Positions 27,536-36,591 of a DNA stretch of 64,000 nt are shown here, piece after piece. Each line of letters opens with the position of its first letter. The first letter of the stretch is position 1. The notes beneath the pieces are model-generated. The model was given only the letters and a program-made list of their open reading frames with translations, had not been told where the DNA came from and did not search any database. The stretch spans positions 1 to 64,000 of the forward strand of contig NZ_FXAT01000006.1 of assembly GCF_900177725.1 (NCBI RefSeq). The letters are read 5' to 3'. This DNA comes from Paraburkholderia susongensis. GTDB taxonomy: Bacteria > Pseudomonadota > Gammaproteobacteria > Burkholderiales > Burkholderiaceae. The translations under genes were made by a program, and so were the position numbers.

Positions 27536-27583
27536 GGTCGGGCTCGCCACCGGGCTCGCGGTCCGGCCCGCGATAAAGCACGA

Positions 27584-27612
27584 GTGTTGGCGCGAATCGT
27601 TCGCGCCAACAC
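27584..27612 (+). terminator. Hairpin after benD
   Basis: A perfect 13-bp stem, GTGTTGGCGCGAA, and its complement enclose a TCG loop. The T-run is weak (GTTGCCGTTTCTGTTTCC follows), so it may attenuate rather than fully stop transcription. It separates benABCD from benE, 164 bp downstream. Confidence 0.65.
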
Positions 27613-27775
27613 CGTTGCCGTTTCTGTTTCCGTTGCGCGCAAAATATGAGTGTGCCGGTTTTTCCCGCAGCTATTGTCATTCATACTATGGGCCCCGAAT
27701 GAGTTCGCTGCCTGAGTTCACTGCCTCGAAGCCGGGCGCGTCGGGCATGGCGGGCCGCCTCGATCCCTACCAACA

Positions 27776-28975
27776 ATGAATCCCACGAATAGTCAGACGC
27801 ATACGACACGGGCCCTCGCGGCCGACTGGTCCATTTCCGCCATCGTGGCGGGATTCCTCGCCGTGCTGATTTCCTACGCGGGCCCGCTGGTGATCTTTTT
27901 TCAGGCGGCGCAAGCGGCCCATATGCCCAACGACATGGTCGCCTCGTGGGTGTGGGCGATCTCGATCGGCTCGGCCGTGTCCGGTATCTTCGCAAGCTGG
28001 ACACTGAAAGTGCCGGTCGTGACCGCCTGGTCGGCGCCGGGCGCCGCGTTGCTCGTGGGGCTGTTTCCCGCGTTGACGCTCCATCAGGCGGTGGGCGCGT
28101 ACATCACCGCGGCCGTCATCATTATGATGATCGGCGTCTCCGGGTATTTCGACAGGATGGTGCGCAGCATTCCCAAAGGCATCGCCTGCGGGATGATGGC
28201 GGGCATTCTGCTTCAGTTCGGCACCCACGCATTTAAAGCCGCCGCGTCGATGCCCGCGTTGGCATTCGGCATGATCGGCGCGTACATCGTCTTCAAACGC
28301 CTGATGCCGCGCTATTGCATCGTGCTCGTGCTGCTGACGGGCACGGTGCTCGCGATCGCGCTCGGCACGGCGCACTTCAGCGGTTTGCCGCTGCAGGTGA
28401 CGCGGCCGATTTTCATCAAACCGGAATGGACGTTGAGTTCGACGCTGAGTCTGGCGCTTCCGCTCGTCGTCGTCAGTTTGACCGGACAGTTTCTGCCGGG
28501 CATGGCGATTCTGCGCGTGTCCGGCTATCACACACCGGCGCGGCCGATCATCGTCGCGACGAGCATCGCTTCGATTGGCGTGGCGTTTTTCGGCGGCATC
28601 ACGATCGTGATCGCCGCGATTACCGCGGCGCTGTGCACAGGCAAGGATGCGCATGACGATCCGGACAAGCGCTACATTGCCGGCATCGCGAACGGCGTGT
28701 TCTATCTGATCGGCGGCACGTTCGCCGGTGCGATTGTCGCGTTGTTCACGATGCTGCCCAAGGAATTCGTCGCGATTCTCGCGGGCCTCGCGCTGATCGG
28801 CGCGATCACGACGAACGTGATGGGCGCGATCCAGGACGAAGACCATCGCGAGGCATCGGTCATCACGTTTCTCGCCACGGCGTCGGGCATGACGTTTCTC
28901 GGACTCGGGTCCGCGTTCTGGGGCATCGTGATCGGCTCGTTTGCGTACCTCGTGCTGAACAGGGTGCGGCGATAG
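27776..28975 (+). CDS. benE: Benzoate/H+ symporter
   Basis: 399 residues with about 12 predicted membrane spans. BenE-family blocks are clear: WSAPGAALLVGLFPALTLHQ, MVRSIPKGIACGMMAGILL and LLPKEFVAILAGLALIGAI-like text (MLPKEFVAILAGLALIGA). It takes up benzoate across the inner membrane. The start has only a weak ribosome site. It lies behind the hairpin of benD and ends 12 bp from the convergent NodT gene. Confidence 0.9.
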   Translation: MNPTNSQTHTTRALAADWSISAIVAGFLAVLISYAGPLVIFFQAAQAAHMPNDMVASWVWAISIGSAVSGIFASWTLKVPVVTAWSAPGAALLVGLFPALTLHQAVGAYITAAVIIMMIGVSGYFDRMVRSIPKGIACGMMAGILLQFGTHAFKAAASMPALAFGMIGAYIVFKRLMPRYCIVLVLLTGTVLAIALGTAHFSGLPLQVTRPIFIKPEWTLSSTLSLALPLVVVSLTGQFLPGMAILRVSGYHTPARPIIVATSIASIGVAFFGGITIVIAAITAALCTGKDAHDDPDKRYIAGIANGVFYLIGGTFAGAIVALFTMLPKEFVAILAGLALIGAITTNVMGAIQDEDHREASVITFLATASGMTFLGLGSAFWGIVIGSFAYLVLNRVRR

Positions 28976-28987
28976 ACGTCTGCAAGC

Positions 28988-30514
28988 TCAAGGGCGCGCC
29001 CCGAGCGCCTGATACAGCGCCGCGGTATCGGCATAACGCTGCGCGGCGATTTTCGTACGATCGAGTCCGGTCTGCAATTCCTGCCGCTGCGTATCGAGCA
29101 GCGTCAATTGACTGATGCCGCCCGCCGCATAGCGTTCGCTGGCAATGCCGGCGCTGCGTTGCGCGCTGCGATGCGCATCGTCGAGCGCCTGCAACGCAAT
29201 GGCGTCCTGATCGAGCGCGCGCAGTGCATCCGCGACCTGCTGGAGCCCTTGCAGGACGGTTTGCTTGTACACGGCCAGCGCCGCTTGCCAGGCCGCCTCG
29301 GACGAACGCTTGCGGGCCAGCAGTTCACCACCGTGGAAGAGCGGCTGCGTAAGACCCGCACCGAAATTCCACACGTTGAAGCCCGTCAGCAGATCGGACA
29401 CGTTGACGCGTTCCGTCGCCGCGCTGCCCGATAGCGTGATGCGCGGATACATATTCGCGGTCGCGACGCCGATGTTCGCGCTCGCCTGATGCAGCAGCGC
29501 CTCGGAGGCGCGGATGTCGGGCCGCTGCTGCGCGAGCGTCGACGGCAACGTTAGTGGCAGGTTGGCCGGCAGCACGAGCGTGTCGAGATCGAGTGCGGCG
29601 AGTTCGTGCGTGGCCGCCAATTCCGCCGGGGCGTGTCCCAGATAGATCGCGAGTTGATGGTCGGTTTGCGCGAGTTGCGTGCGCAGCGGCGGTAACGTCG
29701 CGCGGGTTTGCTGCACGAGGGTGCGCTGGCTCAGCAGATCGACTTCGGAGATGCCGCCCGCCTGATAGCGGCGTCCGGCAATGTCGAGTTGCTGCATTTG
29801 TAGCGCGAGCAGCGATTCGGTGAGCGCAATCTGCCGCGCGAGCGACGCGCGCCGGATCGCCGCTGTCACGACATTGCCCGCGACGGTCAAACGCGCGGCT
29901 TCGAGTTCGTATTGCTGATAGTCGACCTGCGCGGCCACCGCTTCGAGCGCGCGGCGATTCGCGCCGAACAGATCGAACGTGTACGACACCGTGACCTGCG
30001 CGCTGTACAGCGTGAACGGCGCAAACGAGCGGCCTTGCGTCAGGTCGCCCAGGCCGAGTGCCGCGGGATCGATTTTCTCGCGCGTGGCCGACAGGTTCGC
30101 GTCGACTTGCGGCCACAGCGTGCCGCCCGCCTGCGCGCGATAGTCCTGCTGCGCTTCGTCGAGTTTCGCGCGGGCTTGCGCGAGTGTCGGGCTATCGTCG
30201 AGCGCCTGTTGCACGAGTGCGTTTAGCGCCGGCGAGCCGAAGGTACGCCACCAGCCGTCACCGGGCGCATCCGCCGGCACGAAATGCTGCGCGCCGCCGC
30301 CGGGACCGTCGGACGCAACGGTGCTTGCCGCAAGCGGCTCGGCGGTATAGCTCGATACGGTGGTCACGTCGGGCCGGTGGAAATCCGGGCCGACCGCGCA
30401 CGCGCACAATGCCGCGCTTGCGCCGAATGCGGCGAGCCAGCAAGCGGCGGAACGACAGGCCGCAACACGGAAAACAACGGCACGAACGGTGGAAGCGGCG
30501 GAAACGGAACACAT
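28988..30514 (-). CDS. Outer-membrane efflux lipoprotein, NodT family
   Basis: 508 residues. A signal sequence ends in a lipobox LCAC near residue 40, followed by AVGPDFHRPDV, the usual start of NodT/OprM-type factors. Two TolC-like repeats follow, with AEYQQYELEAARLTVAGNVV-type helices and LLDTQRQELQTGL near the end. It forms the outer-membrane duct of a tripartite exporter. It is the last gene of the TetR-HlyD-ATPase-permease-NodT unit, 12 bp after the permease, so it should serve that ABC-type pump. Confidence 0.88.
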   Translation of the reverse strand: MCSVSAASTVRAVVFRVAACRSAACWLAAFGASAALCACAVGPDFHRPDVTTVSSYTAEPLAASTVASDGPGGGAQHFVPADAPGDGWWRTFGSPALNALVQQALDDSPTLAQARAKLDEAQQDYRAQAGGTLWPQVDANLSATREKIDPAALGLGDLTQGRSFAPFTLYSAQVTVSYTFDLFGANRRALEAVAAQVDYQQYELEAARLTVAGNVVTAAIRRASLARQIALTESLLALQMQQLDIAGRRYQAGGISEVDLLSQRTLVQQTRATLPPLRTQLAQTDHQLAIYLGHAPAELAATHELAALDLDTLVLPANLPLTLPSTLAQQRPDIRASEALLHQASANIGVATANMYPRITLSGSAATERVNVSDLLTGFNVWNFGAGLTQPLFHGGELLARKRSSEAAWQAALAVYKQTVLQGLQQVADALRALDQDAIALQALDDAHRSAQRSAGIASERYAAGGISQLTLLDTQRQELQTGLDRTKIAAQRYADTAALYQALGARP

Positions 30515-30526
30515 TGCGGGCCTTCC

Positions 30527-31678
30527 TCAATCGAGCGTGCGTCGATAGAACTTCACGGCAATACCCATCACGACGCACAGAAAGATCAGCAGCGGCCATA
30601 CATGCGGCCACATGTCGGCCCAACCGACGCCCTTGAGCAGAATGCCGCGCACGAGCCGGTTGAAATAAGTGAGCGGCAGCAGGTTGCCGATGAACTGCGC
30701 CCACTTCGGCATGCCCGCGAACGGGAACATGAAACCCGACAGCAGGATGTTGGGCAGAAAATAGAACATCGTCAGCTGCATCGCCTGTAACTGGTTCTGC
30801 GCGAGCGACGACAGCGTAATGCCGATCGTCAGATTAGCCGCGACGAACAGCAGTGCGGACAGATACAGCGCGATCAGACTGCCCTCGAACGGCACCTCAA
30901 ACACGAAGCGCGCCGCCGCGAGAATGATGCTCACCTGGATCAGACCGATCGCCACGTAAGGCACGATCTTGCCGGTCATCACTTCGAGCGGCAGCACCGG
31001 CGTGGCGAGCAGATTTTCCATCGTGCCGCGCTCGCGTTCGCGTGTGATCGCGAGGCCCGTCATCATGACCATCGTCATCGTCAGGATCACGCCCATCAGG
31101 CCGGGCACCACGTTGTATTGCGTGACGCTTTCGGGGTTGTAGAGCCTGTGCAACTGAACGTCGAATGCGGCGGGGCCGATTGCGAGCGCCGAGAGCGGAC
31201 CCGTGAGGTCCTTCTGCAACACGGACTGCGCAATCGACGGCAGCGCGCCGAGCGCGGTACTCACCGTAGTGGGGTCCGTCGCGTCTGCTTCGACGAGCAG
31301 TGAAGGATGCGCGCCCTTGACCAGATCGCGCGTGAAGCCGACCGGGATATTCAGCACGAATAGCACCTTGCCTTGCGCGAGCGCGCGGCGGCCCGACTCT
31401 TCATCGGGCAGCGTCGAGACGATGTCGAAGTAATCCGAGTTGCGCATCGCCATGATGAAGCTGCGCGTGAATTCACTGTGGTCGGCGGCGATCACGGCGG
31501 TTGGCAGATGCTTCGGGTCGGTGTTGATCGCGAAGCCGAACAGCGCCATCTGCATGATCGGCAGACCGATGATCATCGCAAACGTGATGCGGTCGCGCTT
31601 GAGTTGCAGAAACTCCTTGCGCACGATGCTCCACCAGCGTGTCAGCGAAAAGCGCGGAAAGCGGCGTGCGGTGTTCAC
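30527..31678 (-). CDS. ABC-2 type exporter permease (YhhJ/YbhR-like)
   Basis: 383 residues. The start is GTG 31678, overlapping the ATPase stop (GTGA); longer upstream frames are shadows. One N-terminal span (RITFAMIIGLPIMQMALFGF) is followed by a large periplasmic domain (residues about 45-175). Five C-terminal spans include LMGVILTMTMVMMTGLAITRE and the ERERGTMENLLATPV signature of ABC-2 permeases. With the ATPase, HlyD and NodT proteins it should export a drug or toxic small molecule, possibly an aromatic given the setting. Confidence 0.88.
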   Translation of the reverse strand: MNTARRFPRFSLTRWWSIVRKEFLQLKRDRITFAMIIGLPIMQMALFGFAINTDPKHLPTAVIAADHSEFTRSFIMAMRNSDYFDIVSTLPDEESGRRALAQGKVLFVLNIPVGFTRDLVKGAHPSLLVEADATDPTTVSTALGALPSIAQSVLQKDLTGPLSALAIGPAAFDVQLHRLYNPESVTQYNVVPGLMGVILTMTMVMMTGLAITRERERGTMENLLATPVLPLEVMTGKIVPYVAIGLIQVSIILAAARFVFEVPFEGSLIALYLSALLFVAANLTIGITLSSLAQNQLQAMQLTMFYFLPNILLSGFMFPFAGMPKWAQFIGNLLPLTYFNRLVRGILLKGVGWADMWPHVWPLLIFLCVVMGIAVKFYRRTLD

Positions 31679-32658
31679 GATGCCGGGTCCGTGGAAGGCG
31701 CTGCGTAGTTGTCGGTCGAGTGGTTCATCATGAAGATGAACACATCCTCGAGGCCGGTTTCCTGTCTTTCGATCCGTAGCGCAGGATTCGAATGGGCCAG
31801 TTGTTGGAGCGTCGCATGCAGCTCGGGCGTGTCCGGGCCGCTCACGTGCAGCGACGAGCCGAACGCGACTGTCTGCTCGACACCGGGTGAGCGGCGCAGT
31901 CGTTCGCCGAGTTCGACGAGATTCTGGCCGTACACGGTCCACGTCGCGAGCCCCTGCGAATCGATGACCTCCTTCGACGTACCTTGCGCCAGCAGCTTGC
32001 CGTACGCGATATAGGCGAGCTTGTGGCAGCGTTCCGCTTCGTCCATATAGTGCGTGCTGACGAGCACCGAGATGCCGCTTGCCGCGAGGCGGTGCAGTTC
32101 TTCCCAGAAGTCGCGGCGCGCGCTCGGGTCGACGCCCGCTGTCGGTTCGTCGAGCAGCAGCAGTTCCGGTTCGTGCAGCATGCACGCGGCAAGCGCGAGA
32201 CGCTGTTTCCAGCCGCCCGACAATGCACCAGCCAACTGCTTCGCGCGGCTCTCGAGACCGAGCTGTTCGAGCGCGCGGTCCACCGCGTCGCGGCGATTTT
32301 TCATCTCGTAGATGCGCGCGACGAAGTCGAGATTTTCGCGGATCGTCAGATCTTCCCAATAGGAGAAACGTTGCGTCATGTAGCCGGTGCGCCGTTTGAT
32401 CTGGGCGCTGTCGCGCACGATGTCGTAGCCGAGGCACGTGCCGCTGCCGGAGTCGGGCGTGAGCAGGCCGCACATCATGCGGATGCAGGTGGTTTTGCCG
32501 CTGCCGTTCGGGCCGAGAAAGCCGAAAATTTCGCCGCGCTGCACGCGCAGCGATACGTCGTTGACGACGTGCTTCGTGCCGAAATGCTTGTTCAGCCCGT
32601 GCACGTCGATCGCGTATACGGGGGCGGCCGGATTGCCGAGGGGCGAAGGCGCGCTCAT
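31675..32658 (-). CDS. ABC exporter ATP-binding subunit (YhiH/YbhF-like)
   Basis: 327 residues from ATG 32658, which overlaps the HlyD stop (ATGA). Motifs: Walker A LGPNGSGKTT near 49-58, signature LSGGWKQRLALA near 153, Walker B LLLLDEPTAGVDP, and switch His in VLVSTHYMDEAE. Unlike the E. coli YbhF/YhhJ types it has a single ATPase domain. The C-terminal ~90 residues (TPELHATLQQLAH, RIERQETGLEDVFI) match the usual ABC-2 partner tail. Confidence 0.9.
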   Translation of the reverse strand: MSAPSPLGNPAAPVYAIDVHGLNKHFGTKHVVNDVSLRVQRGEIFGFLGPNGSGKTTCIRMMCGLLTPDSGSGTCLGYDIVRDSAQIKRRTGYMTQRFSYWEDLTIRENLDFVARIYEMKNRRDAVDRALEQLGLESRAKQLAGALSGGWKQRLALAACMLHEPELLLLDEPTAGVDPSARRDFWEELHRLAASGISVLVSTHYMDEAERCHKLAYIAYGKLLAQGTSKEVIDSQGLATWTVYGQNLVELGERLRRSPGVEQTVAFGSSLHVSGPDTPELHATLQQLAHSNPALRIERQETGLEDVFIFMMNHSTDNYAAPSTDPAS

Positions 32659-33620
32659 TGCAGCGTCACCGTGACAGGCTGGCCGGGCCGCAGTTTCGGC
32701 GCATCGGCGGTCTGCGGTTTGGCTTCGACCATGAACACCAGCTTCGAGCGGCTTTCGTTGCTGTAGATCACGGGCGGCGTGTACTCCGCCTGGTCCGAAA
32801 TGAAGCTGAGCACGGCCGGCACATCGGCTGCGCAGCCGTCGCAATGAATCGATACGTGCCGGCCCGGCGCGAGTGAACCGACCACCGCCTCGGGCACGAA
32901 AAAGCGCACCTTGACGTTTTCCGGCGGCAGCATGCGCACGACGGGACTGCCGGCCGGCACCCATTCGCCGCTGCGATACATCGTGTCGAACACGAGGCCT
33001 CCATGCGGCGCGCGCACGCTTTTCTGATCGAGTTTCCATTGCGCCTGGCCGAGCTGGGCCTGGGCCGCGTCGACCTGTGCCTGTTGCGCGCGGATCTGTT
33101 CGATACGTCCCGGCAGACGGGCGACCGCGACCTGGTTTTGCAGCTCGCGCACGCGCGCGGCGGTCGAAAGCGCGTTCGCACGCGAGTCGTCGAGCTGGCT
33201 TTGCGGGATGCCGCCCGCGCGCAATTGCTGTTCGTCGCGGCTGTACTGGGTCGCGGCGCGTGCCGCGTCGGCTTCGGCCTGCACGAGTTGCGCGCGGGTC
33301 ACGTCGACTTCCGGCGGCCGCTTGCCGGTTGCAAGGTCGGCAAGCTGGGCGCGGGCCGCGCGCAATTGCTCGCTGGCCTGCGCAACGGCCTCGGTTTCGT
33401 TCTGTGCTTCGAGCGCGAAGAGCGGAGTGTTCTCCGTGACGGTCTGCCCGCGTGAAACCGTTAGCTGGGTCAATTGCCCCGCCTGCGAGGACGCGAGGTA
33501 CAGGAACTCGCCTTCCACATAGCCTTGCCAGGTGTTCGCCGGTTGCCGCGAGCAGCTCGCGCACACGATGCACAGTGCCAGCACAGCGGCAAGCCGGGAT
33601 TTGAGCGCGGATGGAATCAT
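32655..33620 (-). CDS. HlyD-family periplasmic adaptor, probable lipoprotein
   Basis: 321 residues. The signal sequence has a lipobox-like VCASC near residue 23, so the adaptor may be lipid-anchored. A biotinyl-lipoyl-like half (LYLASSQAGQLTQLTV) is followed by a long coiled-coil hairpin (about 70-175, Gln/Ala/Arg-rich). Then come the second lipoyl half (VRAPHGGLVFDTMYRSGEWV) and a beta-barrel domain ending LRPGQPVTVTLQ. It links the inner-membrane ABC-2 pump to the NodT duct. Both ends overlap neighbouring genes by ATGA. Confidence 0.88.
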   Translation of the reverse strand: MIPSALKSRLAAVLALCIVCASCSRQPANTWQGYVEGEFLYLASSQAGQLTQLTVSRGQTVTENTPLFALEAQNETEAVAQASEQLRAARAQLADLATGKRPPEVDVTRAQLVQAEADAARAATQYSRDEQQLRAGGIPQSQLDDSRANALSTAARVRELQNQVAVARLPGRIEQIRAQQAQVDAAQAQLGQAQWKLDQKSVRAPHGGLVFDTMYRSGEWVPAGSPVVRMLPPENVKVRFFVPEAVVGSLAPGRHVSIHCDGCAADVPAVLSFISDQAEYTPPVIYSNESRSKLVFMVEAKPQTADAPKLRPGQPVTVTLQ

Positions 33621-34312
33621 GACGGCTTCCTTTTCGCCCGGCGCGCCGTGGACGTCGGCGCGGGAGTGGGGTTTGCGCTCATCCCCCGCGTGAGCAGCGC
33701 GACGACATGGCGTTCGAGCGTCACGCGATCGAACGAGGCGCGCGGATTCAGGCGCTGCCAGATCTTTGCGGTTGCCTGCGGCAGCATCACAAGGGCAAGC
33801 ACCGAGTTGAACAGCAGCAACGGTTCGAGCTGCGCGTTCAGCTGGCCCGACGCACAGCCGCGCGCAATGTTCTGACCAAACCCCGCGAGCTTCTGCAAAG
33901 GGATGTGCCCAAACGCGCGCTCGCGCAGCAGACCGCCTTCATTGACGATTTCGCGCAGCCATAGCGAGGGTAGCCACGGCATTTTTTCGGTGACATCGAA
34001 CATGCGTTTGACGATGCCCTGCGTGAGCGCAAGCGGATCGTCCTGCTCGGTATCGACTGGTTCCCAGATCGCGCCGAAGGCGGCGACGAGCTTTTCCTCG
34101 AACAGTGCGTCGAGCAGTTTTTCGCGTGTCTGGAACCAGTAGTGCACCATCGCGGACGTCACGCCGCTCGCCGTTGCGATCTGCGCAACCGTCGTGTTGG
34201 CGATGCCGCGCTCGGCGAAGAGCGCCACCGCGGTATCGAGCAGATGTTCGCGCGCGTCGAAGTCCTGCGAATGAGGACGGCGACCCATGCGGGAGCGGCT
34301 GGGCTGGGGCAT
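33617..34312 (-). CDS. TetR-family repressor of the efflux operon
   Basis: 231 residues. The N-terminal HTH at about 25-70 includes TTVAQIATASGVTSAMVHYW and FQTREKLLDALFEE. The larger C-terminal domain resembles the CecR/YbiH group that is linked to HlyD/ABC exporters. Its start could also be ATG 34288. The stop overlaps the HlyD start (ATGA), so the regulator is the first gene of its own target operon. The 22-bp dyad just upstream is the expected autoregulatory operator. Confidence 0.85.
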   Translation of the reverse strand: MPQPSRSRMGRRPHSQDFDAREHLLDTAVALFAERGIANTTVAQIATASGVTSAMVHYWFQTREKLLDALFEEKLVAAFGAIWEPVDTEQDDPLALTQGIVKRMFDVTEKMPWLPSLWLREIVNEGGLLRERAFGHIPLQKLAGFGQNIARGCASGQLNAQLEPLLLFNSVLALVMLPQATAKIWQRLNPRASFDRVTLERHVVALLTRGMSANPTPAPTSTARRAKRKPS

Positions 34313-34319
34313 GTCCGTA

Positions 34320-34341
34320 TAACTAATTGATGAGTTAGTTA
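34320..34341. promoter_or_regulatory. TetR operator-like dyad
   Basis: TAACTAA-N8-TTAGTTA, perfect 7-bp arms, begins 8 bases upstream of the TetR start codon at 34312. The sequence is AT-rich in GC-rich surroundings and has the size of a TetR-family operator, so autoregulation is likely. Confidence 0.65.
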
Positions 34342-34655
34342 GTTTTAAGTTACTGATAGTAGGATATTTTTTTGCTCGATGAAGGAGGGGAAACCCTTGG
34401 CGGCGGGTGGGCCGTGGTGCTGGCCTTCACCTGCTCCCAAACCGCCCATCGCGCCTGCAACCTCTCCCGCGTAAACCCCAGCTCGCTCCGCTTTGCGCAT
34501 CTTTTTGTTCATGCTACTGTGAATCGAAGTTGGCAAGGCTATGCAAATCTACATTCCATACAGCTACAGCCGCGCCTGACCTGGAGACGGCTTCATGCCG
34601 TCACTCCGTCGCAGCACCAGCCAAACGTGTTATTCCTACCCAAGGAGAAAGCGCG
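34342..34655. other. Divergent leader before the importer island
   Basis: 314 bp between the TetR operator and the first ABC permease gene. Short frames here have no ribosome site. The promoter of the importer operon should be within this stretch; a candidate AT-rich portion is around 34490-34530, but I cannot mark a -35/-10 pair with confidence. Confidence 0.35.
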
Positions 34656-35525
34656 GTGACGCAGGTTCCGATCGACCGTAGCAGCATCGTTTCCTCGCGT
34701 GCGTTTTCCCGCTCCCGTCCCCGTCTGCTTCCGGCAACATGGTTCGTCCGCGCAGGCGTCGCGCTCATCTACCTGTTCATGCTGAGCCCGCTCATCTTCG
34801 TGATCTGGCTGAGCTTTTTCAAAGACGCGATCATCACGTTTCCGCCGTCCGGCTACACGCTCTCGTGGTACGTCAACGCATGGCATAACGATGCGTTCGC
34901 GAATGGCTTCGTACTCTCGATGAAGCTCGCCGCGGGCGCGGCGCTCGGCGGCGTCGTGCTCGGTGTCGCGGCGTCGCTCGCGCTTGCACGCTATCGTTTC
35001 GCGGGGCGCCGCCTCGTCGGCAACGTGCTGCTGCTGCCGCTCGTGGTGCCGGGCATCGTCGCCGGCATCGCCGCGTATCTGTTCTATCTGCGCGCCGAGA
35101 ACGCGCTCGACATCGACATCGTCGGCACGTTCGGCGGTCTTCTGCTCGCGCATATCTGTCTCACGATTCCGTGGACGATCCGGCTCGTTACGGCGAGCCT
35201 CGGCCAGATCGACGCCACCGTCGAAGAAGCGGCGCGCAATCTCGGCGCTGGCCCGTGGCGCACGTTGTGGCGCGTCACGCTGCCGATGCTGCGTCCGGCG
35301 ATCGTCGCCTCGACGCTATTCGGTTTCATCGTCTCGTTCGAGAACCTCGAAATGACGCTGCCGCTCGTCGGTCCCGGCAAGACGACCTTGCCCATCGCGA
35401 TCATGCAGTACCTCGAATTCAATCTCGACCCCACCATCGCGGCGGTTTCGGCTGCGCAGATCGTGCTGCTCGGCATCGTGATGCTGATTACCGATCGTTT
35501 CGTGAAACTCGGCAAGGTGATCTGA
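34656..35525 (+). CDS. Polyamine/opine-type ABC permease, PotC-like
   Basis: 289 residues; GTG 34656 follows AAGGAGAAAG, and longer upstream frames lack protein character. Six spans are predicted. The EAA loop reads IDATVEEAARNLGAGPWRTLWRVTLP, given here as VEEAARNLGAGPWRTLW. FKDAIITFPPSGYTLSWYVN near the N-terminus is typical of PotC-like permeases. It opens the operon permease-ATPase-binding protein-permease, an uncommon order. The substrate is unknown. Confidence 0.85.
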   Translation: MTQVPIDRSSIVSSRAFSRSRPRLLPATWFVRAGVALIYLFMLSPLIFVIWLSFFKDAIITFPPSGYTLSWYVNAWHNDAFANGFVLSMKLAAGAALGGVVLGVAASLALARYRFAGRRLVGNVLLLPLVVPGIVAGIAAYLFYLRAENALDIDIVGTFGGLLLAHICLTIPWTIRLVTASLGQIDATVEEAARNLGAGPWRTLWRVTLPMLRPAIVASTLFGFIVSFENLEMTLPLVGPGKTTLPIAIMQYLEFNLDPTIAAVSAAQIVLLGIVMLITDRFVKLGKVI

Positions 35526-35527
35526 AC

Positions 35528-36580
35528 ATGGCTCAGGTATCCCTGCGCAATCTGCGCAAGCAATACGGCGCGACGACCGCTGTCTCCGATGTGTCGTTCG
35601 ATATCGCCGAGGGCGAGCTCGTTGCATTTCTCGGTCCGAGCGGTTGCGGCAAGACGACGACGCTGCGCATGGTCGCGGGTTTCGTCGAGCCGAGCGCCGG
35701 CGAAATCTGGATCGGCAATACCGAGGTTACGCGGCTCGCGCCCGACAAACGCAACACCGGCATGGTGTTTCAGCGCTATGCGCTGTTTCCTCACATGACA
35801 GTCGCGCAGAACGTCGCGTTCGGTCTGGAAATGCGGCGCGTGCCGAAAGCGGAGCGCGCGACGCGCATCCGCGAAGCGCTCGACATGGTGCGTCTCACAT
35901 CGCTTGCGGAACGTTACCCGCGGCAGTTGTCGGGCGGCCAGCAGCAGCGCGTCGCGATTGCGCGCGCATTGGCGATTCGTCCTGACGTATTCCTGCTCGA
36001 CGAGCCGCTGTCCAACCTCGATGCGAAGCTGCGTGTCGAAGTGCGCGAGGAGATTCGTGCGCTCCAGCAGCGCCTGGGTCTCACGACGATCTTCGTCACG
36101 CACGATCAGGAAGAAGCGCTGGCGATGGCGGACCGCGTGGCCGTCATGCACGATGGGCGCGTGCAGCAGATCGGCAGCGCGGACGAGCTTTACGAGCGGC
36201 CCGCGAACCCTTTTGTCGCGAACTTTCTCGGCCGCATGAATTTTCTGGCGGGGCACGTCGACAACGGCCAGTTCATCACCGCGAAGGGCGAGCGGATTGC
36301 GGTGAAGGCGGCCGCGCCCGGCGCGACCACGCTCGGCATACGTCCGGAGCGTCTGCGTCTCGCCGCGGCGCCGGAGAACAGCGAAGTGTCGATTCCGGTT
36401 CAGCTTGCCGACAAGGTCTATCTTGGCGCGACCGTCGAATTGCGGCTCACGAGCGAGCGCGGCCAGAGTCTCGTCGCGCTCGTGCCTAACACGGCGCACG
36501 CGGGCTTGGGCAACTGGTCCGCCGGCGAGACGCTGCATGCGTGCTTCAGAACTGAAGACTGTCTGCTTTTTTCCGCCTGA
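35528..36580 (+). CDS. ABC importer ATP-binding subunit, PotA-like
   Basis: 350 residues, starting 2 bp after the permease stop. Walker A LGPSGCGKTT near 38-47, LSGGQQQRVAIARAL near 134-148, Walker B VFLLDEPLSNLD, and the switch in FVTHDQEEAL. The C-terminal TOBE domain spans about 270-345. It drives uptake by the two flanking permeases with one or both binding proteins. The gap to the first binding-protein gene is 11 bp. Confidence 0.88.
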   Translation: MAQVSLRNLRKQYGATTAVSDVSFDIAEGELVAFLGPSGCGKTTTLRMVAGFVEPSAGEIWIGNTEVTRLAPDKRNTGMVFQRYALFPHMTVAQNVAFGLEMRRVPKAERATRIREALDMVRLTSLAERYPRQLSGGQQQRVAIARALAIRPDVFLLDEPLSNLDAKLRVEVREEIRALQQRLGLTTIFVTHDQEEALAMADRVAVMHDGRVQQIGSADELYERPANPFVANFLGRMNFLAGHVDNGQFITAKGERIAVKAAAPGATTLGIRPERLRLAAAPENSEVSIPVQLADKVYLGATVELRLTSERGQSLVALVPNTAHAGLGNWSAGETLHACFRTEDCLLFSA

Positions 36581-36591
36581 AGGATCATAAA

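Noticed and set aside
30527-32473. 648-codon reading of the ABC-2 permease and 632-codon reading of the ATPase (to 33573)
   Set aside because: Their N-terminal parts lie in the wrong frame of the upstream genes. Real starts at 31678 and 32658 are fixed by GTGA and ATGA overlaps and family length.
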